Assembly (NCBI RefSeq): GCF_035818475.1
Contig: NZ_JAYMGV010000001.1
Location: 1,798,001 to 1,862,000 of the forward strand
Length of the DNA: 64,000 nucleotides
Source of the DNA: Cognatitamlana sp035818475
Lineage (GTDB): Bacteria; Bacteroidota; Bacteroidia; Flavobacteriales; Flavobacteriaceae
Reading direction: 5' to 3'
The notes beneath the pieces are model-generated. The model was not told where the DNA came from. It made no database searches and was given only the letters and a program-made list of their open reading frames with translations. Positions 17,613 through 25,277 of the stretch are shown one piece after another. Numbering within the stretch: the first letter of the stretch is position 1; every line of letters begins with the position of its first letter. The translations under genes were made by a program, and so were the position numbers.

Positions 17613-17616
17613 TACG

Positions 17617-17733
17617 ATGAAAGTAAGAGCATCAGTTAAAAAAAGAAGCGCAGATTGTAAGATTGTGCGTAGAAAAGGAAGACTTTACGTAATTAACAAA
17701 AAGAATCCTAGATTTAAACAAAGACAAGGGTAA
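17617..17733 (+). CDS. rpmJ: 50S ribosomal protein L36 (zinc-independent form)
   Basis: A 38-codon frame from ATG 17617 to TAA 17733. It reads MKVRASVKKRSADCKIVRRK, then GRLYVINKKNPRFKQRQG. The core KIVRRKGRLYVI and ending NPRFKQRQG are those of L36. Of the four zinc ligands of the C-plus form only one Cys remains, so this is a C-minus paralogue. It sits between infA and rpsM, 2 nt from rpsM. Confidence 0.97.
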   Translation: MKVRASVKKRSADCKIVRRKGRLYVINKKNPRFKQRQG

Positions 17734-17735
17734 TT

Positions 17736-18104
17736 ATGGCAAGAATTGCAGGTGTAGACATACCAAAAAACAAAAGAGGAGTTATCTCTTTAACTTATAT
17801 CTATGGAATAGGTAGAAGTAGAGCAAAAGAAATTTTAGCAACAGCTAAAGTAGACGAAAGTACTAAAGTTCAAGATTGGACCGATGACCAAATTAGTGGG
17901 ATTCGTGAAGCTGTTGGAGCTTTTACTATCGAAGGTGAATTACGTTCTGAAACACAATTAAACATTAAGCGTTTAATGGATATTGGATGTTACAGAGGGA
18001 TTCGTCACAGAGCTGGTTTACCATTAAGAGGTCAACGTACTAAAAACAACTCTAGAACCAGAAAAGGTAGAAGAAAGACTGTTGCTAACAAGAAAAAAGC
18101 ATAA
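17736..18104 (+). CDS. rpsM: 30S ribosomal protein S13
   Basis: 122 residues, MARIAGVDIPKNKRGVISLT, with YIYGIGRSRAKEIL and GCYRGIRHRAGLPLRGQRTK. S13 contacts the P-site tRNA and bridges to the 50S subunit. It begins the alpha group; a 109-nt spacer without a clear terminator leads to rpsK. Confidence 0.99.
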   Translation: MARIAGVDIPKNKRGVISLTYIYGIGRSRAKEILATAKVDESTKVQDWTDDQISGIREAVGAFTIEGELRSETQLNIKRLMDIGCYRGIRHRAGLPLRGQRTKNNSRTRKGRRKTVANKKKA

Positions 18105-18213
18105 TTAATAAATTAGAAATTTAGTCTTTAGTCTTTTAGACGTTGGAAGGAATCTGTTTGAAATTACGGTTTAGGATTCTAGCGACTATCACTAAAACTA
18201 AGCACTAGAAAAT

Positions 18214-18597
18214 ATGGCAAAGACAAGCACAAAAAAACGTAAAGTTATAGTTGATTCTGTTGGAGAAGCTCATGTAACAGCTTCGTTCAATAATATCATT
18301 ATTTCACTTACCAACAAAAAGGGAGACGTAATATCATGGTCATCAGCAGGTAAGATGGGATTTAGAGGTTCAAAGAAAAACACGCCTTACGCTGCTCAAT
18401 TAGCTGCTGAAGATGCTGCTGGAGTAGCACAAGAAGCTGGATTGAAAAAAGTAAAGGTTTATGTTAAAGGGCCTGGAAATGGTAGAGAATCTGCTATTCG
18501 TTCTATCCACAATGCCGGGATTGAAGTAACAGAAATTATTGATGTTACTCCATTACCACATAATGGATGTCGTCCACCAAAAAGAAGAAGAGTTTAA
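18214..18597 (+). CDS. rpsK: 30S ribosomal protein S11
   Basis: 127 residues with VTASFNNIIISLTNKKGDVI, GPGNGRESAIRSIHNAGIEV and DVTPLPHNGCRPPKRRRV at the C-terminus. S11 lies on the 30S platform near the mRNA exit. It is the last gene before the strong hairpin at 18638-18677. Confidence 0.99.
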   Translation: MAKTSTKKRKVIVDSVGEAHVTASFNNIIISLTNKKGDVISWSSAGKMGFRGSKKNTPYAAQLAAEDAAGVAQEAGLKKVKVYVKGPGNGRESAIRSIHNAGIEVTEIIDVTPLPHNGCRPPKRRRV

Positions 18598-18637
18598 TCA
18601 CGTTTTTACTAACGCGATATAAATAAAGCAAATAGAG

Positions 18638-18677
18638 AAATTAATATCATCTGGTTTACAGATGGTGTTAATTTTTT
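18638..18677 (+). terminator. Strong intrinsic terminator between rpsK and rpsD
   Basis: Arms 18638-18653 and 18659-18674 pair continuously (core CATCTG-GTTTA-CAGATG, extended by AAATTAATAT against GTGTTAATTT with two G-U pairs) and run into T6 at 18671-18676. It splits the alpha ribosomal group. Readthrough or attenuation here would set the ratio of rpsD-rpoA-rplQ to the upstream genes. Confidence 0.8.
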
Positions 18678-18680
18678 GTG

Positions 18681-18688
18681 TAAATTTG
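18681..18688 (+). promoter_or_regulatory. Candidate -7 box for rpsD-rpoA-rplQ
   Basis: TAAATTTG fits the Bacteroidota TANNTTTG box and follows the terminator by 4 nt. The upstream -33 position has no good TTG because it lies in the terminator stem. Predicted leader to rpsD is about 100 nt. Confidence 0.5.
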
Positions 18689-18792
18689 CAAACTGAAAAA
18701 AAATAATTAACAAGTATTAACGAGAGATCAACGATTATCGAAGGATAAGATTAAGACCTTAATTCATAATCACTCTCAAAACAAATTTTAAA

Positions 18793-19398
18793 ATGGCAAG
18801 ATATACTGGTCCTAAAACTAAAATAGCTCGTAAATTTGGCGAAGCTATCTTCGGAGACGATAAGTCATTCGAAAAAAGAAATTACCCTCCAGGTCAACAC
18901 GGAAACAACAGAAGACGTGGAAAGAAATCTGAGTACGCAATCCAACTTCAAGAAAAGCAAAAAGCTAAGTATACCTATGGTATCTTAGAGCGTCAGTTTA
19001 GAGGGTTGTTTAAAAAAGCAAGAGCAGCACAAGGAATTACTGGTGAGGTTTTATTACAACTTTGTGAATCTAGATTAGACAATGTAGTATTCAGAATGGG
19101 AATTGCTCCAACTAGAAGTGGTGCAAGACAATTAGTATCTCACAGACACATTACAGTAAATGGAGAGTTAGTAAACATACCTTCTTACCAATTAAAAGCG
19201 GGAGATGTTGTTGCTGTAAGAGAAAAATCAAAATCACTTGAGGCTATAGAAAGATCACTTTCTAACTCAAGTAATGTTTATGAGTGGATTACTTGGAACG
19301 ATGATACAAAACAAGGAACTTATGTTTCTGTTCCTCAAAGAATTCAAATTCCGGAAAACATAAACGAGCAATTCATCGTCGAATTATACTCTAAATAA
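18793..19398 (+). CDS. rpsD: 30S ribosomal protein S4
   Basis: 201 residues, MARYTGPKTKIARKFGEAIF, with YPPGQHGNNRRRGKKSEYAI, CESRLDNVVFRMGIAPTRSG and the S4 RNA-binding domain SGARQLVSHRHITVNGELVN. No zinc-ligand cysteines are seen near the N-terminus, so this is the zinc-free form. S4 nucleates 30S assembly and is the alpha-operon repressor in E. coli. The upstream leader is long enough to hold a control site. Confidence 0.99.
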   Translation: MARYTGPKTKIARKFGEAIFGDDKSFEKRNYPPGQHGNNRRRGKKSEYAIQLQEKQKAKYTYGILERQFRGLFKKARAAQGITGEVLLQLCESRLDNVVFRMGIAPTRSGARQLVSHRHITVNGELVNIPSYQLKAGDVVAVREKSKSLEAIERSLSNSSNVYEWITWNDDTKQGTYVSVPQRIQIPENINEQFIVELYSK

Positions 19399-19428
19399 TA
19401 AATTAACAACATTGGTATTTAGCCAAAG

Positions 19429-19460
19429 GGTTTATTTGTACTTCTTCAAACTTATAAACC
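19429..19460 (+). other. Hairpin in the rpsD-rpoA spacer
   Basis: GGTTTAT (19429-19435) pairs with ATAAACC (19454-19460), and TTG/CAA (19436-19438 with 19447-19449) extends it across a 4-nt bulge. There is no T-run, so it is not a terminator. It could separate rpoA translation from S4 feedback or mark an RNA-processing point; function unproven. Confidence 0.35.
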
Positions 19461-19498
19461 GCGCAACTAAATAACAATTAAAACGAAGAAATAAAATT

Positions 19499-20491
19499 AT
19501 GGCAGTATTTAATTTTCAAAAGCCCGACAAAGTAATCATGATTGACTCTACTGATTTCGAAGGTAAATTCGAATTCAGACCATTAGAGCCTGGTTACGGT
19601 TTAACAGTAGGTAATGCATTAAGAAGAGTTTTATTGTCTTCTTTAGAAGGATTTGCAATAACATCGGTTAGAATTGAGGGTGTAGATCATGAATTTTCGG
19701 CAATCGCTGGTGTAGTTGAAGATGTAACAGAAATCATCTTAAACTTAAAGCAAGTACGCTTCAAAAGACAAATTGAGGATGTTGATAATGAATCAATCTC
19801 TATCTCAATCTCAGGACAGGATAGAATTACAGCCGGAGACTTCCAAAAATTCATTTCAGGATTCCAGGTATTAAATACAGAATTAGTAATCTGTAACTTA
19901 GATCCTAAAGTGAACCTAAATATGGAAATCACTATTGAAAAAGGTAGAGGATATGTTCCTGCTGAAGAAAATAAGAAAGCTTCTGCACCAATAGGTACAA
20001 TTTTTACAGATTCAGTTTATACACCTATAAAAAATGTTAAGTACAGCATTGAAAACTATCGTGTTGAGCAAAAAACGGATTATGAAAAATTAGTTTTTGA
20101 AATCATTACAGATGGTTCAATCACACCACAAGATGCTTTAACAGAAGGTGCAAAAACTTTGATTCATCACTTCATGTTATTCTCTGATGAGCGTATCACT
20201 TTAGAAGCTGATGAGATTGCACAAACTGAAACTTATGATGAAGAATCACTTCATATGAGACAATTGCTTAAAACAAAGCTAATCGATATGGATTTATCTG
20301 TACGTGCGCTTAACTGTTTAAAAGCAGCTGAAGTTGATACTTTAGGAGATTTAGTATCATTCAATAAAAATGATTTAATGAAATTCAGAAACTTTGGTAA
20401 AAAATCTTTAACAGAGCTGGAAGAGCTTGTTAATGTTAAAGGTTTAAACTTTGGAATGGATTTAAGCAAATATAAATTAGATAAAGATTAA
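19499..20491 (+). CDS. rpoA: DNA-directed RNA polymerase subunit alpha
   Basis: 330 residues. The N-terminal dimerisation domain holds FRPLEPGYGLTVGNALRRVL and LSSLEGFAITSVRIEGVDHE. The C-terminal domain contains MDLSVRALNCLKAAEVDTLG and KFRNFGKKSLTELEELV, which bind UP elements and activators. It lies between rpsD and rplQ as in most bacteria, with structured spacers on both sides. Confidence 0.99.
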   Translation: MAVFNFQKPDKVIMIDSTDFEGKFEFRPLEPGYGLTVGNALRRVLLSSLEGFAITSVRIEGVDHEFSAIAGVVEDVTEIILNLKQVRFKRQIEDVDNESISISISGQDRITAGDFQKFISGFQVLNTELVICNLDPKVNLNMEITIEKGRGYVPAEENKKASAPIGTIFTDSVYTPIKNVKYSIENYRVEQKTDYEKLVFEIITDGSITPQDALTEGAKTLIHHFMLFSDERITLEADEIAQTETYDEESLHMRQLLKTKLIDMDLSVRALNCLKAAEVDTLGDLVSFNKNDLMKFRNFGKKSLTELEELVNVKGLNFGMDLSKYKLDKD

Positions 20492-20493
20492 CA

Positions 20494-20536
20494 AATCATA
20501 ATTTGCTCCTCAATAGTGAGTTGAAGCAAGATGATT
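20494..20536 (+). promoter_or_regulatory. Three-helix stem in the rpoA-rplQ spacer
   Basis: Nested helices fill almost the whole 58-nt spacer: AATCAT (20494-20499)/ATGATT (20531-20536), TTGCT (20503-20507)/AGCAA (20525-20529) and CTCA (20509-20512)/TGAG (20517-20520) with loop ATAG. That is 15 base pairs separated by internal loops, a shape more like a protein-binding RNA than a terminator. It lies directly before rplQ, so an L17 or S4 feedback site is a reasonable guess, not a demonstrated one. Confidence 0.5.
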
Positions 20537-20549
20537 AAATTTAAATGTC

Positions 20550-21023
20550 ATGAGACACGGAAAAAAAGTAAACCACTTAGGTAGAAAGACTGCTCACAGA
20601 AAAGCAATGTTGGCAAATATGGCATGTTCATTAATTGAGCATAAACGTATCAATACAACGGTTGCAAAAGCAAAAGCTTTAAAACAATTTGTTGAGCCAA
20701 TGATTACTAAATCTAAAGTTGATACAACGCATAACAGACGTATTGTTATGGCTAACCTTAGACAAAAAGAAGCCGTTACTGAATTATTCAGAGATGTAGC
20801 TGTAAAAGTTGGAGACAGACCAGGAGGTTATACTAGAATTATTAAACTAGGAAATCGTTTAGGTGATAATGCTGATATGGCAATGATAGAACTTGTTGAT
20901 TATAACGAGATCTACAATGCAGGAAAAGCTAAGAAGAAAACAACAAGAAGAAGTAGAAGAGGTGGTTCTAAACCAGTTGCTGCTGCTCCAGTTGAAACTC
21001 AGGCATCAAACGAAGAAGAATAA
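20550..21023 (+). CDS. rplQ: 50S ribosomal protein L17
   Basis: 157 residues. MRHGKKVNHLGRKTAHRKAM, LEHKRINTT-type (here IEHKRINTTVAKAKALKQFV) and GGYTRIIKLGNRLGDNADMA are L17 motifs. The last 35 or so residues form an extra basic then acidic tail (KKKTTRRSRRGGSKP, ETQASNEEE) common in Bacteroidota. It is the last ribosomal gene of the cluster and is followed by a strong terminator. Confidence 0.99.
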   Translation: MRHGKKVNHLGRKTAHRKAMLANMACSLIEHKRINTTVAKAKALKQFVEPMITKSKVDTTHNRRIVMANLRQKEAVTELFRDVAVKVGDRPGGYTRIIKLGNRLGDNADMAMIELVDYNEIYNAGKAKKKTTRRSRRGGSKPVAAAPVETQASNEEE

Positions 21024-21046
21024 ATGTTGATAAGCATTTAAAATAT

Positions 21047-21080
21047 AAAGGATAAACTATTTTAGTTTATCCTTTTTTTT
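21047..21080 (+). terminator. Intrinsic terminator after rplQ
   Basis: Perfect 13-bp stem AAAGGATAAACTA / TAGTTTATCCTTT with loop TTT, running into T8 (21073-21080). It closes the ribosomal cluster. Confidence 0.9.
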
Positions 21081-21109
21081 GTGCAATTTTGTAAAACTTT
21101 TCGAAAAAA

Positions 21110-22213
21110 ATGAAATATCAAAAAAGACAAAAAGCCATCGTACTTCTTGCAGATGGCACAATTTTCCATGGTAAGGCAGTAGGTAATAAACAAGGAACAT
21201 CATTTGGTGAAGTTTGTTTTAACACAGGAATGACAGGTTACCAGGAGATCTTTACAGACCCTTCATACTATGGTCAATTAATGGTAGCTACCAATGCACA
21301 TATTGGAAACTACGGTACTAATGTTGATGAGGTGGAGTCTGACTCAATTAAAATTGCCGGGCTAATAGTTAAAAATTTTAGTTATGAATATTCCAGAGAT
21401 GCGGCTGATGATTCTTTAGAAAACTTCTTAGACAAGAATAATCTATTAGCTATATCAGATGTAGATACAAGAGCTTTAGTAAGCTACATTAGAGACCACG
21501 GAGCTATGAATGCCGTTATATCAACAGAGGTAGATAATATAGAAGGTTTAAAGAAGCAATTGTCTGAAGTACCCAATATGGAAGGTTTAGAATTAGCTTC
21601 AAAAGTGTCCACTAAAGAACCCTACTATTTTGGAGATGAAAATGCAACTTACAAAGTAGCAGCATTAGATATAGGGATTAAAAAGAATATCCTTAGAAAT
21701 ATTGCAAGCAGAGATGTTTATATAAAAGTATTTCCATACAATTCCAAGTTTGAAGATTTAGAAGCATTTAATCCGGATGGATACTTTTTATCAAATGGAC
21801 CTGGAGACCCGGAACCATTAATTGAAGCTCAGGAAGTTGCTAAAGAGATTATAAAAAGAGATTTACCTTTATTTGGTATTTGTTTAGGACATCAGGTGAT
21901 TGCCCGGGCAAATGGTGTTTCAACTTATAAAATGCATAATGGGCATAGAGGTATTAATCACCCTGTAAAGAACATGATTACGGGTAAAGGCGAGATCACG
22001 TCACAAAATCATGGATTTGCAGTAAATAGGGAAGAAGCAGAAGCAAATCCGGAGTTAGAAGTCACACATGTGCATTTAAATGATAATACAGTAGCAGGAT
22101 TGGCTATGAAAAATAAGAATGTATTCTCTGTTCAGTACCACCCAGAGGCAAGTCCGGGACCACATGATTCATCTTATCTCTTTGATCAGTTCATAGAAAA
22201 TATCAAGAAATAG
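21110..22213 (+). CDS. carA: Carbamoyl-phosphate synthase small subunit
   Basis: 367 residues. The N-terminal half has TSFGEVCFNTGMTGYQEIFT and DPSYYGQLMVATNAHIGNYG. The C-terminal class I glutamine amidotransferase domain has GICLGHQVIARA with the catalytic Cys and QYHPEASPGPHDS with the His-Glu pair. It releases ammonia from glutamine for the large subunit CarB in arginine and pyrimidine synthesis. carB is not in the window, so the genes are not adjacent. carA sits alone between two terminators. Confidence 0.98.
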   Translation: MKYQKRQKAIVLLADGTIFHGKAVGNKQGTSFGEVCFNTGMTGYQEIFTDPSYYGQLMVATNAHIGNYGTNVDEVESDSIKIAGLIVKNFSYEYSRDAADDSLENFLDKNNLLAISDVDTRALVSYIRDHGAMNAVISTEVDNIEGLKKQLSEVPNMEGLELASKVSTKEPYYFGDENATYKVAALDIGIKKNILRNIASRDVYIKVFPYNSKFEDLEAFNPDGYFLSNGPGDPEPLIEAQEVAKEIIKRDLPLFGICLGHQVIARANGVSTYKMHNGHRGINHPVKNMITGKGEITSQNHGFAVNREEAEANPELEVTHVHLNDNTVAGLAMKNKNVFSVQYHPEASPGPHDSSYLFDQFIENIKK

Positions 22214-22221
22214 AAAATGTT

Positions 22222-22263
22222 CAAAACCTCAATAACAGTTGGCTTTTATTGAGGTTTTGTTTT
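22222..22263 (+). terminator. Intrinsic terminator after carA
   Basis: Stem CAAAACCTCAATAA (22222-22235)/TTATTGAGGTTTTG (22246-22259), 10-nt loop, then TTTT. Confidence 0.85.
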
Positions 22264-22332
22264 ACTAAAACGTTATAGATGATATTTTGTTAATTTCTTC
22301 AAAAACATCTCAAAACAAACAAGATTTAGCCG

Positions 22333-22340
22333 TAAATTTG
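22333..22340 (+). promoter_or_regulatory. Candidate -7 box of eno
   Basis: TAAATTTG fits TANNTTTG and lies 33 nt upstream of the start. No convincing TTG is found 19-21 nt further up. Confidence 0.45.
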
Positions 22341-22372
22341 AGGCGATAAAAAGTATAAAAAACAAAGCAATT

Positions 22373-23665
22373 ATGAGCGCAATAATTAATGTCCATGCGA
22401 GACAAATCCTGGATTCAAGAGGAAATCCAACCGTTGAAGTAGATGTAGTAACTGAGAGCCATATATTAGGAAGAGCTGCTGTGCCGTCAGGAGCATCAAC
22501 TGGAGAACATGAAGCTGTAGAATTAAGAGATGGTGGAGATGCTTATATGGGCAAAGCTGTTTTAAAGGCTGTTGAAAATGTAAATACTGTAATTGCAGAA
22601 GAATTATTAGGAGTTTCGGTTTTTGAACAAAACCTTATTGATAAAATAATGATTGATTTAGATGGAACACCAAATAAATCAAAATTAGGGGCTAATGCCA
22701 TTTTAGGAGTGTCTTTAGCTGTAGCTAAGGCTGCTGCTAATGAGTTAAATATGCCATTATACAGGTATGTAGGAGGTGTTTCAGCAAATACACTACCTGT
22801 ACCAATGATGAATATTATTAATGGAGGTTCTCACAGTGATGCTCCAATCGCATTTCAGGAGTTTATGATCATGCCGGTAAAGGCTAAAGATTTTACTCAT
22901 GCCATGCAAATGGGTACTGAGATTTTCCACAACCTTAAAAAAGTATTACACGACAGAAATTTAAGTACTGCTGTTGGTGATGAAGGAGGGTTTGCTCCAA
23001 ACTTAGAAGGCGGAACAGAGGATGCTTTAGATACAATTGCTAAAGCTGTTGAAAACGCAGGATACAAATTCGGTGATGAAATTATGATCGCTTTAGATTG
23101 TGCTTCAGCTGAATTTTTTGTTGATGGAAAATATGACTATAAGAAATTTGAGGGAGATACTGGTGTTGTAAGAACAAGTAAAGAGCAAGCAGAATATTTA
23201 GCCGAACTAACTTCTAAATACCCAATTATTTCTATTGAAGATGGTATGGATGAAAACGACTGGGAAGGTTGGGGTTATTTAACAGAGTTAGTTGGAGATA
23301 AAGTGCAATTAGTTGGTGATGATTTATTTGTTACTAATGTAGAGCGTTTATCAAGAGGTATTGAAAATGGTATTGCAAACTCAATCCTAATCAAGGTAAA
23401 CCAGATAGGGTCTTTAACAGAAACTATAGCAGCTGTAAATATGGCTAAGAATGCAGGTTATACTTCAGTAATGTCTCACCGTTCAGGAGAAACAGAAGAT
23501 AATACCATTGCAGATTTAGCAGTAGCTTTAAACTGTGGTCAAATTAAAACAGGATCTGCATCTCGTAGTGATCGTATGGCAAAATATAACCAGTTACTTA
23601 GAATTGAAGAAGAACTAGGTGATGTTGCTTATTTTCCACAAGAAAAGGCATTCAAGATAAAATAA
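22373..23665 (+). CDS. eno: Enolase
   Basis: 430 residues. ARQILDSRGNPTVEVDVVTE at the N-terminus, GDEGGFAPNLEGGTEDAL around residue 205 and the catalytic-barrel motifs SIEDGMDENDWEGWGYLTE, LVGDDLFVTN, SILIKVNQIGSLTE and SHRSGETEDNTIADLAV are all present. It converts 2-phosphoglycerate to phosphoenolpyruvate in the cytoplasm. It is monocistronic: its own promoter candidate and a terminator flank it. Confidence 0.99.
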   Translation: MSAIINVHARQILDSRGNPTVEVDVVTESHILGRAAVPSGASTGEHEAVELRDGGDAYMGKAVLKAVENVNTVIAEELLGVSVFEQNLIDKIMIDLDGTPNKSKLGANAILGVSLAVAKAAANELNMPLYRYVGGVSANTLPVPMMNIINGGSHSDAPIAFQEFMIMPVKAKDFTHAMQMGTEIFHNLKKVLHDRNLSTAVGDEGGFAPNLEGGTEDALDTIAKAVENAGYKFGDEIMIALDCASAEFFVDGKYDYKKFEGDTGVVRTSKEQAEYLAELTSKYPIISIEDGMDENDWEGWGYLTELVGDKVQLVGDDLFVTNVERLSRGIENGIANSILIKVNQIGSLTETIAAVNMAKNAGYTSVMSHRSGETEDNTIADLAVALNCGQIKTGSASRSDRMAKYNQLLRIEEELGDVAYFPQEKAFKIK

Positions 23666-23686
23666 GAATTACATTGAATTATAAAT

Positions 23687-23720
23687 AAAAAAGCGATTAT
23701 TTTTTAATAATCGCTTTTTT
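23687..23720 (+). terminator. Intrinsic terminator after eno
   Basis: Stem AAAAAAGCGATTAT (23687-23700)/ATAATCGCTTTTTT (23707-23720) with a 6-nt loop. The T-run overlaps the right arm. Confidence 0.9.
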
Positions 23721-23840
23721 ATTTAGTATCAATTTTGACAATATGTTAATTGATTAAAACATTCGGAATAATCTTTAAAAATAGGGGTATATTTCGTAAT
23801 TTAGCGTTCCGCAAAAACAAAATTAATTCACAAAAAGCAT

Positions 23841-25127
23841 ATGGCAAATACAGCTACGATTGAAATTGATGGAAAAAAGCATGAATTTCCTTTAGTAAAG
23901 GGTTCAGAAAATGAAGTTGCAATTGATATTTCAAAACTTAGAGCAACAACTAACGGTGTAATTACTCTTGATTCAGGGTATAAAAATACAGGTTCTTGCG
24001 AAAGTGCTATTACATTCTTAGATGGAGAAAAAGGTATTTTAAGATATAGAGGGTATGATATAGCAGAATTAGCTGAAAGAGTTGATTTTTTAGAGGTTGC
24101 CTATTTATTGATTTTTGGTGAATTACCAACAAAAGAACAGAACGATAAGTTTCATGATGATATCAAAGCGGAATCAGTTGTAGATGAAGATGTAAAGAAA
24201 ATTTTAGAGGCTTTTCCTAAGTCTGCACACCCCATGGGAGTAATTTCTTCATTAACAAGTGCATTAACCGCTTTTAACCCCTCTTCTGTAGATGTAAATT
24301 CTGAGGAAGATATGTATAAATCGGTAGTTAGAATTCTTGGTAAAATGCCTGTGCTTGTGGCATGGACAATGCGTAAAAAACAAGGGTTACCATTAGATTA
24401 TGGTGATGATTCTTTAGGTTATGTGGAAAACCTTCTAAAAATGATGTTTGCTAAGCCTAATAAAACTTATGAGCAGAATCAAGTGTTGGTTGATGCTATG
24501 GATAAGTTATTGATTCTACATGCAGATCATGAGCAGAATTGTTCTACTTCAACAGTTAGAATTGTGGGCTCATCACATGCGGGATTATTTGCTTCATTAT
24601 CTGCTGGGATTTCTGCATTATGGGGACCACTTCATGGAGGAGCTAATCAAGCCGTTTTAGAAATGCTTGAGGCAATACAAACTGATGGCGGTGATACTAA
24701 AAAGTATATGGCAAAAGCTAAAGATAAGAGCGACCCATTTAGATTGATGGGCTTTGGTCATCGTGTTTATAAAAACTTTGACCCTCGAGCTAAAATTATT
24801 AAGAAAGCTGCAGATCAGGTGCTACATGACTTAGGGATTGATGATCCTATTTTAGATATAGCAAAAGGATTAGAAAAAGAGGCTTTAGAAGATCCATATT
24901 TTGTAGATAGAAAACTATATCCTAACGTAGATTTTTATTCTGGTATTATTTACAGAGCTATGGGGATTCCTACAGAGATGTTTACAGTAATGTTTGCCAT
25001 TGGTAGGTTACCGGGTTGGATTTCACAATGGCGAGAAATGCGTTTACGTAAAGAACCAATTGGAAGACCAAGACAAGTTTATATAGGCGAGACCGAAAGA
25101 AAATTTGTTCCGGTTGAAGAAAGATAA
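23841..25127 (+). CDS. gltA: Citrate synthase
   Basis: 428 residues, the type II hexameric length. ITFLDGEKGILRYRGYDIAE, LHADHEQNCSTSTVRIVGSS, LWGPLHGGANQAVLEMLEAI, MGFGHRVYKNFDPRAKIIKK and YSGIIYRAMGIPTEMFTVMF include the catalytic His and Asp regions. It condenses oxaloacetate and acetyl-CoA at the entry of the TCA cycle. It is flanked by terminators. A TAATTTAG at 23797-23804 may serve as a weak -7 box. Confidence 0.98.
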   Translation: MANTATIEIDGKKHEFPLVKGSENEVAIDISKLRATTNGVITLDSGYKNTGSCESAITFLDGEKGILRYRGYDIAELAERVDFLEVAYLLIFGELPTKEQNDKFHDDIKAESVVDEDVKKILEAFPKSAHPMGVISSLTSALTAFNPSSVDVNSEEDMYKSVVRILGKMPVLVAWTMRKKQGLPLDYGDDSLGYVENLLKMMFAKPNKTYEQNQVLVDAMDKLLILHADHEQNCSTSTVRIVGSSHAGLFASLSAGISALWGPLHGGANQAVLEMLEAIQTDGGDTKKYMAKAKDKSDPFRLMGFGHRVYKNFDPRAKIIKKAADQVLHDLGIDDPILDIAKGLEKEALEDPYFVDRKLYPNVDFYSGIIYRAMGIPTEMFTVMFAIGRLPGWISQWREMRLRKEPIGRPRQVYIGETERKFVPVEER

Positions 25128-25153
25128 CAACTGAATAAGTTTAAAGAATTGTT

Positions 25154-25189
25154 AAGTTTCATGATGTTTTCATGAAACTTTTCTTTTTT
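25154..25189 (+). terminator. Intrinsic terminator after citrate synthase
   Basis: Perfect 11-bp stem AAGTTTCATGA/TCATGAAACTT (25154-25164 with 25170-25180), loop TGTTT, then TTCTTTTTT. Confidence 0.85.
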
Positions 25190-25234
25190 ATGCTAATATT
25201 TTTGAAAATAATTTAAAAACTGTGTAATTATTGT

Positions 25235-25242
25235 TAGTTTTG
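25235..25242 (+). promoter_or_regulatory. Candidate -7 box before the DDAH-like gene
   Basis: TAGTTTTG fits TANNTTTG, 36 nt upstream of the ATG at 25278. The -33 box is not recognisable. Confidence 0.4.
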
Positions 25243-25277
25243 AACCTTTAATTAGCAAACATTTTTTGATATAAAGT

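Noticed and set aside
18105..18213. Weak GAATC/GATTC pairing in the rpsM-rpsK spacer as an S4-type leader
   Set aside because: Only five base pairs with a 20-nt loop; not convincing.
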